64,000 bases of DNA from Caldilineaceae bacterium (GCA_019637645.1 JAHBVH010000043.1:14292-78291); one strand, 5' to 3'; shown: positions 46,763 through 56,743, counted from the first letter of the stretch. A program made the numbers and translations. The notes: generated by a model not told the origin, from the sequence alone.

Positions 46763-47113
46763 ATGTCCCAAAGCCTGTCGCGTGGCGATGTGCCGACGCT
46801 CATTCTTGCTGTATTGAAACATGGTCCGTTGCATGGTTATGCCATTGCGCGTGCCATTGAGGAGTGGAGTGCCGACGCGCTCCATCTACACGAAGGCACA
46901 CTCTACCCCGCCTTGAGACAGCTAGAGAAACAAGGGATGATCCAGAGCACCTGGGAAGTTCAGGAACCTGGTCCGGCACGGCGTGTCTATGCATTGACAG
47001 AAGCGGGTCGGACTGAATTTGTAAAACGTGTCGAAGCATGGGAATCGTATAGCACAGCGATCAATGCAATCCTAAATCCAAGGAGGAAGCGTTATGGCTC
47101 AGTCACAGCTTGA
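46763..47113 (+). CDS. PadR-family transcriptional regulator
   Basis: 116 aa from the ATG at 46763 (GAGGAGG upstream; the promoter -10 excludes most of the longer frame). Winged helix of the PadR type: SRGDVPTLILAVLKHGPLHGYAIARAIEEWS, LHEGTLYPALRQLEKQGMI, and YALTEAGRTEF. PadR proteins are dimeric repressors of stress or envelope genes. The next gene overlaps by 20 nt and encodes the small membrane partner usually seen with PadR. Self-repression via the site at 46691-46719 is likely. Confidence 0.93.
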   Translation: MSQSLSRGDVPTLILAVLKHGPLHGYAIARAIEEWSADALHLHEGTLYPALRQLEKQGMIQSTWEVQEPGPARRVYALTEAGRTEFVKRVEAWESYSTAINAILNPRRKRYGSVTA

Positions 47114-47525
47114 CCACTATCTTGCGACCCTGGAAGCACGGCTAAAGGGTCTGCCACCGGCCCGGCGCCAAGAAGAAATGGTAGAAATTCGCCAACACCT
47201 TGAGGCGTTGGTGGCCGGTCATCAGGGCGCCGGAGTCAGCGAAGAAGCAGCTGTTGCAGCGGCTATCCGTCAGTTCGGGCATGCCGAGCAGATCGGGCAA
47301 GAACTAAACAAAGCGTCACAACTCCCGCGGCTACGGCCTTTTTTCCTGCTTCTGGTCGCCATCCTTACGGTCGTCGTGAATCTTGTGATCTTTGCCGTCA
47401 ATGATAACCCTGATACCTGGTTTACCAAGTTTGTGCTGGCCTTTAGCTTTTCGGCTGGCATCCTGGCGCTCGCGGTGGCAGAGATAGTCCAAAGCTATTT
47501 GCGCACGCGCCATAAATCAACCTAG
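47094..47525 (+). CDS. PadR-associated small membrane protein (DUF1700/HAAS-like)
   Basis: 143 aa. An N-terminal helical domain (LDHYLATLEARLKGLPPARR, EIRQHLEALVAG, AAIRQFGHAEQIGQEL) of the HAAS/DUF1700 permease-prefix type is followed by two membrane helices (about 85-104 and 112-132). This pair (PadR followed by such a membrane protein) recurs widely; the partner is thought to affect envelope-stress or transport, but no activity is known. The start lies within the end of padR. Confidence 0.85.
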   Translation: MAQSQLDHYLATLEARLKGLPPARRQEEMVEIRQHLEALVAGHQGAGVSEEAAVAAAIRQFGHAEQIGQELNKASQLPRLRPFFLLLVAILTVVVNLVIFAVNDNPDTWFTKFVLAFSFSAGILALAVAEIVQSYLRTRHKST

Positions 47526-47872
47526 ACATGAGGTTACTTGACACCCCCGCTAGCCGGAAAATGTCAGATATACGCAAACGACTAGGGCGCAATGCGCTTG
47601 TCATGTTGCTAGCTCCTCTCGGCTATTAGCATTTGGTTGCAGAGTACACTGCGGTGAAAGTGAAACAGTGAGGCTGTAGGTCAGCGGTAAGCGAGCAGGG
47701 GCTTTTTTATGGAGGGATTACACCCCGAAAGCGGTTGGTTGCCGAAGGAGCGCGTTAACAAAGCTGCCCGTGCTTGTCCAAGGATATTACGCCTACGCTT
47801 ATGCTTGATGAAGGGTAAGCAAATATTGCGGTATACGCTGGCTAGCCCGGTGGCCTGGCGGGCGCGGGCGGC
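47526..47872. other. Intergenic gap with family 2 repeat
   Basis: No gene supported. The right part (47806-47880) is a copy of the family 2 repeat. A frame reading + from 47709 is antisense to radC over much of its length and is not credible. Confidence 0.5.
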
Positions 47873-47880
47873 TTACCGTA
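47806..47880. repeat. Inverted-repeat element, family 2, copy 2 (uninterrupted)
   Basis: GATGAAGGGTAAG, TAGCCCGGTGGCCTGGCGGG and CGCGGGCGGCTTACCG appear in the same order as the two halves flanking the nested insertion at 3768-3850. It touches the 3' end of radC. Confidence 0.5.
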
Positions 47881-48604
47881 TTTCATGGTTACTCTTCATA
47901 AAGCCTAACCCACGCTCTTTCATACTCACAAAACGGTTGCGACCGATGATCAGATGGTCGAGTACATCAATGTCAAGTAAGGTCCCGGCGGCGACGATCA
48001 TTTCAGTAACGCGCACATCTTCGGGGCTGGGGGTGGGGTCGCCGCTGGGGTGGTTGTGAACGACAGCCAGGGCCGCGCTGTTGGTACGCACGGCCTCACG
48101 GAAGACTTCGCTAATACGCACCACGGCGCTGTTCAGGCTCCCACTATAGACCGTGTGGACTTTGGTGACATAGTTTTTGGTATCGAGCAAGACCACTCGG
48201 AGCTGTTCTTGCTCCAAAAGGCTCATCTCTAGCATGAGGAGATTCGCAATATCGCCAGGGCTACGGACTTGCGGACGTTCAGCGGGGGAGGCAGCCAGGA
48301 GGCGGCGGCCCAATTCAAGGGCGGCTTTGATCTGGGTGGCTTTGGCTTCACCCATGCCATAGGCCGCGCAGAGCTCTTCAAAGTTGGCCTGCGCTAGCCC
48401 AGTTACCCCACCAAACTCGTGTAGCAGCCGCTCAGCCATGCGTACGACATTTTCGCCTTTGTTCCCCACGCGGAGAATGATGGCTAACAGTTCGGCGTTG
48501 CTCAGCGCACTAGGACCGGCATACAACATCCGCTCGCGTGGGCGTAGATCCACGGGTAGATCACGCATCATGAGCACATATTCGGGGGATTCTATTCGCT
48601 CCAT
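47873..48604 (-). CDS. radC: RadC-family JAB-domain protein
   Basis: 243 aa from the ATG at 48604 (AAGGAAG upstream). Helix-hairpin-helix-like N-terminus ([35 protein letters not shown]) and a JAB/MPN metalloprotease-like fold with the zinc motif [14 protein letters not shown]. The family was named for DNA repair, but that role is disputed. It lies downstream of ilvD across a palindromic repeat. Confidence 0.93.
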   Translation of the reverse strand: MERIESPEYVLMMRDLPVDLRPRERMLYAGPSALSNAELLAIILRVGNKGENVVRMAERLLHEFGGVTGLAQANFEELCAAYGMGEAKATQIKAALELGRRLLAASPAERPQVRSPGDIANLLMLEMSLLEQEQLRVVLLDTKNYVTKVHTVYSGSLNSAVVRISEVFREAVRTNSAALAVVHNHPSGDPTPSPEDVRVTEMIVAAGTLLDIDVLDHLIIGRNRFVSMKERGLGFMKSNHEIR

Positions 48605-48640
48605 TAGGGCTTCCTTCTTGATCCACGGAGGCAAAACGAA

Positions 48641-48668
48641 ACCTGACAGGTTTGCAAACCTGTCAGGT
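48641..48668. repeat. Palindromic dispersed element, family 1, copy 7 (core only)
   Basis: ACCTGACAGGTTTG / CAAACCTGTCAGGT, a perfect palindrome of 14-nt arms just downstream of ilvD (minus strand). It could be its terminator. Confidence 0.85.
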
Positions 48669-48696
48669 CTTACGACGAGCAGTATGGAAAGCCGAG

Positions 48697-50532
48697 TTAT
48701 CGTTTTAACTGGCTCAAATCGCGCACGGCCCCTCTGGCCGCGCTGGTCACGGTGAGGCTATAGGCTTCCAACGCTTGGGAAACCCGGCGGGCACGTGGGC
48801 CGGGTGACCAAGCGTCGTCCCCCTTCGCGTTCATTTCTTCGCGGCGGGCCGCTAACTCCGCATCAGAGAGCTTCACATTGATGGTACGTTCGTGAATGTT
48901 GATGCTGATGATATCGCCTTCTTCGATCAGGCCGATATTGCCCCCTTCGGCAGCTTCGGGCGAAATATGACCGATGCTCAAACCAGAGGTACCGCCACTG
49001 AAGCGGCCATCGGTGATCAACGCACAGGCTTTGCCCAAATTTTTGGCCTTGATGTAGGAGGTGGGGTAGAGCATTTCTTGCATACCAGGGCCGCCTTTGG
49101 GGCCTTCGTAGCGGATGACCACCACATCCCCTGTCTTGACTCGATTATTCAGAATCGCATCACAAGCCGAATCTTGCGAGTGGAAGATGCGCGCCGGTCC
49201 TTCAAAGACCCACACACTGGCATCCACCCCAGCCGCCTTGACAATACAGCCATCCTGGGCAATGTTACCATAAAGGACGCAGAGACCGCCATCCTGGCTA
49301 TAGGCATGATCGACCGAGCGGATACAGCCAGCCACGGGATCGATATCCAATGCCTTGTAGCTGCTACTTTGCGAGAAAGCCTCTTTGGTGCGCACGCCAC
49401 CGGGTGCCGCCTTAAAGAAGGTTTCGACGGCGGGGCTGGGATCGGTGCGAATGCTATAGGCTTGGATCTGTTGGCCCAAGGTCGCGCCAGAGACCGTATT
49501 GCACCCGGGATCGATCAAACTCTTTTCAGCCAACATCTCCATAATGGCCGTAATACCGCCAGCCCGATGGACATCTTCCACATGATAGTGGGAAGAGGGA
49601 GCGACTTTACAGAGCGTGGGGGTTTCGCGCGAAACGGCATCAATGTCTTGCATGGTAAAATCGACCCCGGCTTCGTGGGCGATGGCTAAGATGTGCAAGA
49701 CCGTATTGGTCGAGCCGCCCATGGCAATGTCAAGCCGCATGGCGTTTTTGAAGGCTTCTCGCGTAGCAATCGCACGGGGCAGCACACTATCATCATTTTT
49801 CAGATAGTAGGCTTTAGCCATTTCCACAATCCGAATGGCCGAGCGCGCAAAGAGTTCCCAGCGGCCACTGTGGGTGGCGACGATCGTCCCATTCCCGGGC
49901 AAGGCCAACCCCAGCGCCTCGTTTAAGCAGTTCATGCTGTTGGCCGTAAACATACCCGAACAGGAACCACAGGTGGGGCAGGCGTTGCGCTCAAACTCGA
50001 GCAAGCGCTCGTCCGAGATGCGATCATCACCGGCAGCCACCATGGCGTCGATCAGATCGAGCTTTTGCCCGTCAACGTCCCCGGCTTCCATGGGCCCACC
50101 CGAAACAAAGATGGTGGGGATGTTCAAACGCATAGCGGCCATCAACATCCCAGGCGTGATTTTGTCACAGTTGCTAATACAAATGAGGGCATCGGCACAA
50201 TGGGCATTGACCATATATTCGACGGAGTCTGCAATCAGATCGCGGCTAGGCAGCGAATAGAGCATGCCGTCGTGCCCCATGGCAATGCCATCATCGACGG
50301 CGATGGTATTAAATTCAACGCCAAAGCCGCCATTGGCATCGATTACTTTTTTCACGCGCTGCCCAATGTCATACAAATGGACATGCCCTGGCACAAATTG
50401 GGTAAATGAGTTGGCAATGGCAATAATCGGTTTACGAAAGTCCTCCTCTTTCATGCCTGTTGCCCGCCAAAGCGCCCGCGCGCCCGCCATATTCCGACCC
50501 TGCGTGGTAGTACTGCTTCTGAATTGAGCCAT
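48697..50532 (-). CDS. ilvD: Dihydroxy-acid dehydratase
   Basis: 611 aa from the ATG at 50532; the longer frame would add 11 residues and TAAGG lies 9 nt before this ATG. It dehydrates dihydroxy acids in valine, leucine and isoleucine synthesis using an Fe-S cluster. Signature features: [12 protein letters not shown] (cluster Cys), [19 protein letters not shown], the [12 protein letters not shown] segment, and the [20 protein letters not shown] end. Its length is typical. No other ilv genes adjoin it; it is apparently monocistronic. Confidence 0.97.
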   Translation of the reverse strand: MAQFRSSTTTQGRNMAGARALWRATGMKEEDFRKPIIAIANSFTQFVPGHVHLYDIGQRVKKVIDANGGFGVEFNTIAVDDGIAMGHDGMLYSLPSRDLIADSVEYMVNAHCADALICISNCDKITPGMLMAAMRLNIPTIFVSGGPMEAGDVDGQKLDLIDAMVAAGDDRISDERLLEFERNACPTCGSCSGMFTANSMNCLNEALGLALPGNGTIVATHSGRWELFARSAIRIVEMAKAYYLKNDDSVLPRAIATREAFKNAMRLDIAMGGSTNTVLHILAIAHEAGVDFTMQDIDAVSRETPTLCKVAPSSHYHVEDVHRAGGITAIMEMLAEKSLIDPGCNTVSGATLGQQIQAYSIRTDPSPAVETFFKAAPGGVRTKEAFSQSSSYKALDIDPVAGCIRSVDHAYSQDGGLCVLYGNIAQDGCIVKAAGVDASVWVFEGPARIFHSQDSACDAILNNRVKTGDVVVIRYEGPKGGPGMQEMLYPTSYIKAKNLGKACALITDGRFSGGTSGLSIGHISPEAAEGGNIGLIEEGDIISINIHERTINVKLSDAELAARREEMNAKGDDAWSPGPRARRVSQALEAYSLTVTSAARGAVRDLSQLKR

Positions 50533-51347
50533 TGTCTTATGCCTTACTAATCTAAAATCGATCATTCACTATGCTTGTAGCAAATGATCATTGCCGTCTA
50601 TGCCCTGTTGATGGATGGCAATGCCAGTGAGCTAACCTGCTTGGCAGCTTAGTGGTAACCATGATCATACAGCGCGACCCATCCTGTAGGGAAGAAGATA
50701 AAAATATTGTACCTGGAAGCCCTTAAAAGGCAAACTTTGTTTATCCGCTATCCACAAGAGCGGACGCCAATCTCGGCGATTTTCTATCGGCAAAATGGGG
50801 AATCTACCCGGTTGCATGATAAGATGAGAAGGTATTCCAATCTGATCAACGCAACAGCCTAACCCAAAGGAATAGTAAATTTAGCAAAAGAAAGAACGGC
50901 CTATTGGACTACTCCTGATCAACACATCCTGGGTAACTTCCCTCCGCCCAAACCAATCCAAAACCTATTTTTGATATACGCAACTCGCTTTTCCCCTGAA
51001 AAGTAGTCAAATTGACATCCATTGATAGCAAGTGCACCACTTCGCTTTCCCTTTGACGGCATCAAAAGCGTTGCGTTATGCTCTACCCGGGTAACACCAG
51101 TGCATAGGTACCTCTACCCAAGGGGCTATTGCTACTGGGCGACAACCCCATTTCCCCCTCCCCGAAAATCGATCTTGCGAATCAGCTCAAACTGGTTCAG
51201 GAAACAACGCATAGGAGTTACGCAGTTGGGTGGTACGACCCGAGACGTGACCGGCTTTCCAAATCTGTCAGTCCTACGGTGATAGACCTATCTTCGTGCG
51301 TCACTCCGAAATGAAGTCAGCAATCTTTAGTTGGGGAGAGATATTCA
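50533..51347. other. 815-bp intergenic region
   Basis: No gene is supported: frames here are short, lack ribosome sites and carry atypical composition (more AT-rich than surroundings). The only recognised element is the family 1 repeat at 51213-51282. The region separates ilvD from the divergent diterpene genes and should hold their promoters, but no good consensus is seen. Confidence 0.5.
51213..51282. repeat. Palindromic dispersed element, family 1, copy 8 (degenerate core)
   Basis: TAGGAGTTACGCAGTTGGG is the conserved left end; the core is decayed (CGTGACCGGCTTT / AAATCTGTCAG). It is 65 bp before the diterpene cyclase gene. Confidence 0.7.
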
Positions 51348-52877
51348 ATGAATACCTACAGCGCTGCTCTCCTTGCGGAATTAGGCAGCCATGTGACCGC
51401 ACTCGGCAAAGAGGGGGGCAAGATCAGCCCATCCCTGTATGATACGGCTCAAGTTATACGCTTTTATCCACCACCAGAAGGACCGCGTCCAGCCCTTGAT
51501 TGGCTGCTTACCCAGCAGCAAGCTGATGGTGGATGGGGAAACCCGAATGCGCCTTATGCGCGCCCAGTGCCTACGCTAGCAACCCTCTTGGCCCTTTATC
51601 CATACCAGCAGGAGCGACCATTTCGTACGGCGGTTGAAGCTGGCCTCGAATTTTTGCAATGCCAAACCACTCACTGGCAAACTGTGCCGATTGACGCCCT
51701 ACCGATTGCCACGGAAATGATTCTGCCCCACTTGCTCGAAGAGGCAAACGCAATCGGGCTGCCTATTCCCTGTACCCCCTATCGGGCACTTTATGCCATA
51801 CGCGACAAGAAGCGACAAAAGCTGCAGAAACGCGCCTTGACCACCGGAACACCACCAACCTATTCCTGGGAAGCGCTCGGCCAAGCGGTTTATCCCCCCC
51901 TGATCGATCAATCAGGGGGGATTGGCCATAGCCCCAGCGCCACCGCGGCTTGGTTGCACCAAGCGCAACACCAGGCCGATCTAGCCACAGCCTGTCAGTC
52001 GGCCCGCATCTATTTACAAAAGGCAACCGCAGCAACCAGCACGGGCATTCCTGGTGTTGTGCCGAATGTCTGGCCCATTACGGGCTTTGAGCTTTCCTAT
52101 GGCCTCTATGCCCTGGTCATTACTGGTTTATTTCACCATCCTCTACTCGCCGAAGCCATCCAAGCCCCCATGGACCATCTGCAAACGATGATGGAACGGG
52201 GGCAGGGCATTAGTTTTGGGGAATATTTTACGCCCGACGTTGATGAGACGGCAGTGGGCATGGCTGCGCTCCAAGCCGGTGGCCGGCCAGTCGATCCCGC
52301 GGTCATCTTTCAATTCAAGAATGAGGAACATTTCTATACCTTCCCCAACGAACTCAACCCTTCGGTCTTTTCCAATGCACACGCGCTCTATGCCCTGTGG
52401 AGCATTGGCGCACGGAGCCACGAGACCGAAAGCTTTTTAATCGAACGCCAATGCGACGATGGTCGTTGGTTAGCCGACAAATGGCATAGTTCTTGGCTCT
52501 ATACCACACTGGAAGTTCTCTTGACTTTAGATGGCTTGGGCTATACCGCGGAGATCCAGCAGGCGCTCGACGCGCTGATCAATACGCAAAAAGCCGATGG
52601 CGGCTGGGGCAGCGGTGCGCACTCCACCCAGGCAGAGACGGGCCATGCCCTGATTGCTCTGCAAGCAAGTCGTCGCCATGGCATGCGCACAGATGACGTT
52701 ACGCTCGCTTTGGCGCGCGGGCAGCAGTGGTTACAGCACCGCCCAACCTTCGCGGCCACTCCCGACGAACAGCTGTGGCTGGGGAAGGAGTTATATAGCC
52801 CATACCGTGTCGATGAAATCTATCACCTAGGTGCGCTCTACCTGAGCAGCCTTTCCCCAGACGAGGTGTTGCGATGA
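51348..52877 (+). CDS. Class II diterpene cyclase (Rv3377c / Haur_2145-like)
   Basis: 509 aa; GGGGAGAG precedes the ATG. Beta-gamma alpha-barrel terpene cyclase with QW-type repeats (QQQADGGWGNP, KADGGWGSGA). The general-acid motif is DVDETA (Asp297, Asp299), where class II diterpene cyclases usually have DxDD(T/A). There is no class I DDxxD, so the product should be a bicyclic prenyl diphosphate made from geranylgeranyl diphosphate, such as a labdane, halimane or clerodane type. It overlaps the next gene (stop inside ATGA), and the pair matches the two-step diterpene systems of Herpetosiphon and Mycobacterium. Confidence 0.88.
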   Translation: MNTYSAALLAELGSHVTALGKEGGKISPSLYDTAQVIRFYPPPEGPRPALDWLLTQQQADGGWGNPNAPYARPVPTLATLLALYPYQQERPFRTAVEAGLEFLQCQTTHWQTVPIDALPIATEMILPHLLEEANAIGLPIPCTPYRALYAIRDKKRQKLQKRALTTGTPPTYSWEALGQAVYPPLIDQSGGIGHSPSATAAWLHQAQHQADLATACQSARIYLQKATAATSTGIPGVVPNVWPITGFELSYGLYALVITGLFHHPLLAEAIQAPMDHLQTMMERGQGISFGEYFTPDVDETAVGMAALQAGGRPVDPAVIFQFKNEEHFYTFPNELNPSVFSNAHALYALWSIGARSHETESFLIERQCDDGRWLADKWHSSWLYTTLEVLLTLDGLGYTAEIQQALDALINTQKADGGWGSGAHSTQAETGHALIALQASRRHGMRTDDVTLALARGQQWLQHRPTFAATPDEQLWLGKELYSPYRVDEIYHLGALYLSSLSPDEVLR

Positions 52878-53776
52878 AGGATATCCCTACTTTGGCGGCG
52901 TTTCTAGCGGCGCCCGTGGAAGAAGTACGCCAAGTGGCGCCCAGCTCGTTGCTCTATTGTCCTGGCGGCACACGACGGGCCGCCGTGCTAGAAGGGATTG
53001 AGCCCTGGAGCAAAGCCTTTATGCAGTGGGCACGCGAACGGCTGCTCAACCGGCTGACGTTGCTCTTCCAACATGGCATTCACCATGTGGTTGCCCCTTT
53101 CATTACCCCCAATAATGTCCAAGAAGTTCATCGCCATCGGGATCAGCTCTTCCGCCAAGTGGAGCCAATGCTCGCTGGCCCAGAAGCACTTGCTTGCTAC
53201 CAAGCCCTCGACCTACGGGTGCGGCTGCTCGGTGGCGATCATATCCCCGAAATCCGGGCGACGGCGGCACGCTTGCAGGCGATGACGGCAAACCACTGCG
53301 GACCAACGCTCTATTGGCTCGCCGTCATCGATCAAGACGAACCATGGCGACAACTCTTGCAAGGGATTCAGCACTCACAAGCCCAAACCCAGGCCGAAGC
53401 GATCCGCGCCGTCTACGGAGAGGAGATTCCGCCCATTTCGATCTTTCTTTCGTTTGGCAAGCCAGAAATTTCTGTGAATCTCATTCCACCCTTACTGCTG
53501 GGAAATGTCCAGTGCTATTGGAGTCAACAGCCAGGGTATCATCTGACCGAAACCCAGCTACGAACGATTCTGTACGACTATGCGTACTTACGCGGCACTT
53601 GGCAGGCAGATAAACTGGATCGAGCCCAAGCAGCCTTAGAGCATCCCCAAGCGTGGGAAAAAGGCCCCCTCTTGGGCATCGGCATGCGGCTAGGCCCCTT
53701 TTGGTATCCTGCGCCCATGTCTTCCCCAGCCTGGCGACCCACCCTAGAGCCAGCAAACGCTACCCTATTGGCATAG
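52874..53776 (+). CDS. Rv3378c / Haur_2146-like diterpene synthase (cis-prenyltransferase fold)
   Basis: 300 aa, translationally coupled to the cyclase. Likenesses to the tuberculosinol and kolavelool synthase family are GTRR near residue 37, LFQHGIHHVVAPF, FLSFGKPE and the C-terminal YHLTETQLRTILYDYAYLR. These enzymes release diphosphate from the bicyclic intermediate and add water, giving an alcohol. The Asp of the family's DGTRR is Gly here (PGGTRR), as I recall the family, so chemistry may differ. Downstream is a strong palindrome (53831-53865). No methyltransferase follows, unlike Herpetosiphon. Confidence 0.85.
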   Translation: MKDIPTLAAFLAAPVEEVRQVAPSSLLYCPGGTRRAAVLEGIEPWSKAFMQWARERLLNRLTLLFQHGIHHVVAPFITPNNVQEVHRHRDQLFRQVEPMLAGPEALACYQALDLRVRLLGGDHIPEIRATAARLQAMTANHCGPTLYWLAVIDQDEPWRQLLQGIQHSQAQTQAEAIRAVYGEEIPPISIFLSFGKPEISVNLIPPLLLGNVQCYWSQQPGYHLTETQLRTILYDYAYLRGTWQADKLDRAQAALEHPQAWEKGPLLGIGMRLGPFWYPAPMSSPAWRPTLEPANATLLA

Positions 53777-53830
53777 CTACAGCGAGTTCATCGTGAGGCC
53801 CAAAGTGAGGCCCAAAGTGAGGCGGGACAA

Positions 53831-53865
53831 AAAGCCTGTCAGGTTTGTTAAACCTGACAGGCTTT
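53831..53865. repeat. Palindromic dispersed element, family 1, copy 9; bidirectional terminator
   Basis: Perfect 16-nt arms AAAGCCTGTCAGGTTT / AAACCTGACAGGCTTT with a 3-nt loop, between convergent genes. A and T runs on each side fit intrinsic termination in both directions. Confidence 0.88.
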
Positions 53866-53885
53866 GCCTAGCGTGGATCATGGCG

Positions 53886-54248
53886 TTAGAACAGAAATTT
53901 TTGGATTGCGGTAAGGAGTTCTAGCCGCGTAAAGGGCTTGGTAATATAGCCATCGGCACCTAAATCCAACCCTAAACGAATGTCCTCTGGCGTCACGCGC
54001 GCGCTCATGAAGACAAAGGGAATACCAGCCGTTAGTTGATCGGCGTGCAAGGTGCGAAAGACCTCATAGCCGTTTAAGCGCGGCATCATAATATCACAAA
54101 GAATCAAATCCGGTAGGTGAAGCGTGGCAGATTCAACGCCAGCTTGACCGTCATGGGCACAAAGCGCCGCATGACCCTCTAAAACCAGCCAATCAGCGAG
54201 CGCTTCGCGTAGGACTGCTTCATCTTCAACGACTAACACTTTCGCCAT
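53886..54248 (-). CDS. Single-domain response regulator
   Basis: 120 aa, only a receiver domain: acidic pocket VVEDEA, phosphoacceptor Asp in LILCDIMMP, Ser/Thr in FVFMSAR and Lys in ITKPF. It has no output domain, so it acts by protein contact or as a phospho-relay step (CheY/Spo0F type). It overlaps the histidine kinase gene by 23 nt and is surely its partner. Confidence 0.95.
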   Translation of the reverse strand: MAKVLVVEDEAVLREALADWLVLEGHAALCAHDGQAGVESATLHLPDLILCDIMMPRLNGYEVFRTLHADQLTAGIPFVFMSARVTPEDIRLGLDLGADGYITKPFTRLELLTAIQKFLF

Positions 54249-55617
54249 TCGTTCTGGTTCCTCTCGTCGTTATCGGTAGGTTGACAGTAAAGGTCGTCCC
54301 TACACCAACTTGGCTCGCGACACTGATCATGCCACCGTGCAATTCCACAGCCTCCTTGGCAATCACCAAGCCCAAGCCTGTCCCGGCAATCGAGCCAACA
54401 TTGGTCGCGCGGTGAAAGGGTTCAAAGAGATGGGGCAAATCGGCTGGCGGAATACCGATCCCTTCATCGCGCACTTGTAGCATAATCGTTTCATCCGTAT
54501 GCGCCAGGATCACCCCGACAGACTTATCCGTTGCCGAATATTTGATGGCATTTGAAATCAGATTACTGATAATTTGCCGCATTAGCCGTTTGTCGAGATA
54601 GACCGAAGACAAGCTTTCATCGCCTTGATAGCCTAGACGATGCGTGCTCTCGGGTAAACTCTGAAATTCTTCAATCACGCTCTGGCAGAACTCATCGAGA
54701 TCAAGCAATTCTGGTTTAAATTCCATGCGGCGGGCTTGCAAGCGCGCTAATTGCAAGACATCATCCATGATCTCTTTTAGATGGCCGACTTGTTCCTGCA
54801 TCTTATCAAGCCGCTGGCCGATCTGTTCATCAGTCAACTTATGCCGGTAGAGGCTGAGCGTTTCGGTCAGCAACAACATTGTCGCAAGAGGAGTGCGAAA
54901 TTCATGCGACGCCATGGAAACAAACCGCGATTTCAACTCACTTAGCTCTTTTTCTTTCGCAATGGCCTGCTGTAGCTGCGTCTGGCTTTTCTGTAATTCC
55001 TCATTGGCCTTTACTAAGGCGGTCATTGCCTCCTGCGCCACTCTGGCATTGGACTCGGTCCGATGCAACATAGCCATCAAAAGAATTGTGTTAAAGACAA
55101 TGGCAATACACCACGTAATCAGGTGTTCTGCATTGGAACGCTGTCTAGCTACCGGAATGAGAATGTGCGCCGCTTCCAGATAGAAGATGGCCGCGACCAC
55201 AAGCATACAGAGGATGACAAAGCGTAACATGGTCTGTTTACCCAAGAGCAGGCCAGTCAGAGGGATCAGAACAAAATAGGCGAGCAGATTGGGGCTTCGT
55301 ATGCCATCAAAAATACCCGTGATGGCATAGGTAACGATCGAAAAGAGAACGAGAATGCTTAGGGTCGCCGCTAGCCGGACATGGCCGAGGCGCATTAGGG
55401 CCAGGATCCCAATATTCAGGGCCAAGGTAACGAGATCCGCGATAATCAAGGAGAGATCCAGATTATCACGCGTAAAGAGAAGGGGGAAGACAAAACCCAG
55501 GAGACAAATGACAAAGGTTAAGGAAACTAAAAAGATATTGAGCCAATACGCCGTTTCCGCTATCTCTGGCTCAGAAAAAGTTGGCCCTGCAAGCAGGGAT
55601 TTTAACGAGTTCCACAT
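54226..55617 (-). CDS. Membrane sensor histidine kinase
   Basis: 463 aa from the ATG at 55617; the open frame goes 17 codons further but needs TTG. Six membrane helices (about 20-190, without a large extracellular domain) suggest sensing of a membrane or small ligand. A coiled coil follows, then HisKA with MASHEFRTPLATMLLL (phospho-His) and a HATPase domain (NAIKYS N box, DEGIGIP G1, GTGLGLVI G2). Its output is the receiver overlapping at the 3' end. Confidence 0.93.
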   Translation of the reverse strand: MWNSLKSLLAGPTFSEPEIAETAYWLNIFLVSLTFVICLLGFVFPLLFTRDNLDLSLIIADLVTLALNIGILALMRLGHVRLAATLSILVLFSIVTYAITGIFDGIRSPNLLAYFVLIPLTGLLLGKQTMLRFVILCMLVVAAIFYLEAAHILIPVARQRSNAEHLITWCIAIVFNTILLMAMLHRTESNARVAQEAMTALVKANEELQKSQTQLQQAIAKEKELSELKSRFVSMASHEFRTPLATMLLLTETLSLYRHKLTDEQIGQRLDKMQEQVGHLKEIMDDVLQLARLQARRMEFKPELLDLDEFCQSVIEEFQSLPESTHRLGYQGDESLSSVYLDKRLMRQIISNLISNAIKYSATDKSVGVILAHTDETIMLQVRDEGIGIPPADLPHLFEPFHRATNVGSIAGTGLGLVIAKEAVELHGGMISVASQVGVGTTFTVNLPITTRGTRTNGESVSR

Positions 55618-55909
55618 AATTTGATCGCTACCTAAAGCAGCTACACTACCTTCTCTACCCCTTTTCAAACCGTTTCCAAGGAACTACAGGCCAAGATTGA
55701 TCGGCCACAGCAGCGCTGACAATTTTATGCAAAGCCTAATCTTATCGGACAATCAGTTAGTGATATGGATGGCCCCTCCCTATTCTCATGGATTGACCGC
55801 CACCATCTGATCAATCCTTTCCCTACAATCCTTTCCCTACAATCCTTTCCCTACAATCCTTTCCCTACAATCCTTTCCCTACAATATATAGACGAACACT
55901 AGCCAGAAG
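55618..55909. other. Intergenic region with tandem repeat
   Basis: Upstream region of the histidine kinase, and downstream end of the RDD gene. No gene seen. The 14-bp tandem repeat is described separately. Confidence 0.5.
55813..55882. repeat. Five perfect tandem copies of a 14-bp unit
   Basis: AATCCTTTCCCTAC repeats exactly five times, ending in AATATATA. It is a strand-slippage-prone tract just 28 bp beyond the stop of the RDD gene (minus strand). Confidence 0.95.
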
Positions 55910-56743
55910 CTAGGGGCGTTGGCGATAGGCCGCTGCAACTTCCGTTAAGAAGCTACGGCTCGCCTGCCAATCCGCCGTGGGCGGGGTTGTGCCCACTTTG
56001 CCAGCCAAAGCAACCGCTAAACGGTGCAAGGTAACCGGCGCAATTTGGCCCTGGTTATGGCGGAACAACGCATCTTGAATCAGCTCATAATCTGTCGCGT
56101 TCAGGCGGCGTAGCGCGGGAAAGCGTTGCAACCAAGCATCCTGCTCAGCCGGCGTTGCCGGCGTTAGGGTGCCAACCGCGGCCTGGTCGCCCAACGCGGC
56201 CAACGAGAGCCCGCTGCGCTCTTTGATCACCATAGTCCCCGCCGCATAATCCCCCAGCCGTCGTGCCTGAGGATTGAAAAACATCACCGTCAGCCCCAAC
56301 CCATAGCCCATGGGCAAAAAGTCAACCACCCGGACTAAGTTGCGAATCACCACATCTAAAAAGCCAGCTGGATTTCCTGTCGTGCGCACAACCCGGACCT
56401 TGGCCCAGCGCTTGCCAGGGGTCTGCCCATTCCAGGTCAATTCAAATAACACATAATACCCCCAAATCAGCATAAAGTTGAGCAGCGCATAGATCGCCAG
56501 GACCAGCCCACCGCCCCACGAAGGATCAAGGGCGGCGTCATCTAGCGCCGCGGTCGCACGGTCATTCGCCCAATCTAAGAGCGCAAATAAGAGAATATTT
56601 AAAAGCGAGAGGGCAAGCCCAATCAAGGCACTATCCACGAGGCCGCTGACAAAGCGATTCCCAATCCCAGCAATTTCATAGCCAAAGCTTACATTTTCCG
56701 GCGTATCAATGGTATACTCTTCCTGTAACCAATTTTCGGTCAT
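55910..56743 (-). CDS. RDD-family membrane protein
   Basis: 277 aa. RDD domain: IAGIGNRFVSGLVDSALIG with the Arg-Asp-type pair, two further helices, WNGQTPGKRWAKVRVV and GLTVMFFNPQARRLGDYAAG. The last 100 residues are soluble and helical (LRRLNATDYELIQDALFRH). RDD proteins have been linked to ion or small-molecule transport and membrane stress, but with no settled role. Divergent from a SpoIIM-like gene; the two families often sit together. Confidence 0.9.
   Translation of the reverse strand: MTENWLQEEYTIDTPENVSFGYEIAGIGNRFVSGLVDSALIGLALSLLNILLFALLDWANDRATAALDDAALDPSWGGGLVLAIYALLNFMLIWGYYVLFELTWNGQTPGKRWAKVRVVRTTGNPAGFLDVVIRNLVRVVDFLPMGYGLGLTVMFFNPQARRLGDYAAGTMVIKERSGLSLAALGDQAAVGTLTPATPAEQDAWLQRFPALRRLNATDYELIQDALFRHNQGQIAPVTLHRLAVALAGKVGTTPPTADWQASRSFLTEVAAAYRQRP

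Noticed and set aside
47709..48059. 116-codon + strand frame near radC
   Set aside because: Half is repeat and half antisense to radC.
48892..49689. 265-codon frame antisense to ilvD
   Set aside because: Codon-bias shadow of ilvD.
51022..51282. 86-codon frame before the diterpene genes
   Set aside because: It runs through a family 1 repeat and has no ribosome site.
55813..55882. Possible CRISPR-like array
   Set aside because: Units are 14 bp and contiguous, with no spacers and no cas genes.
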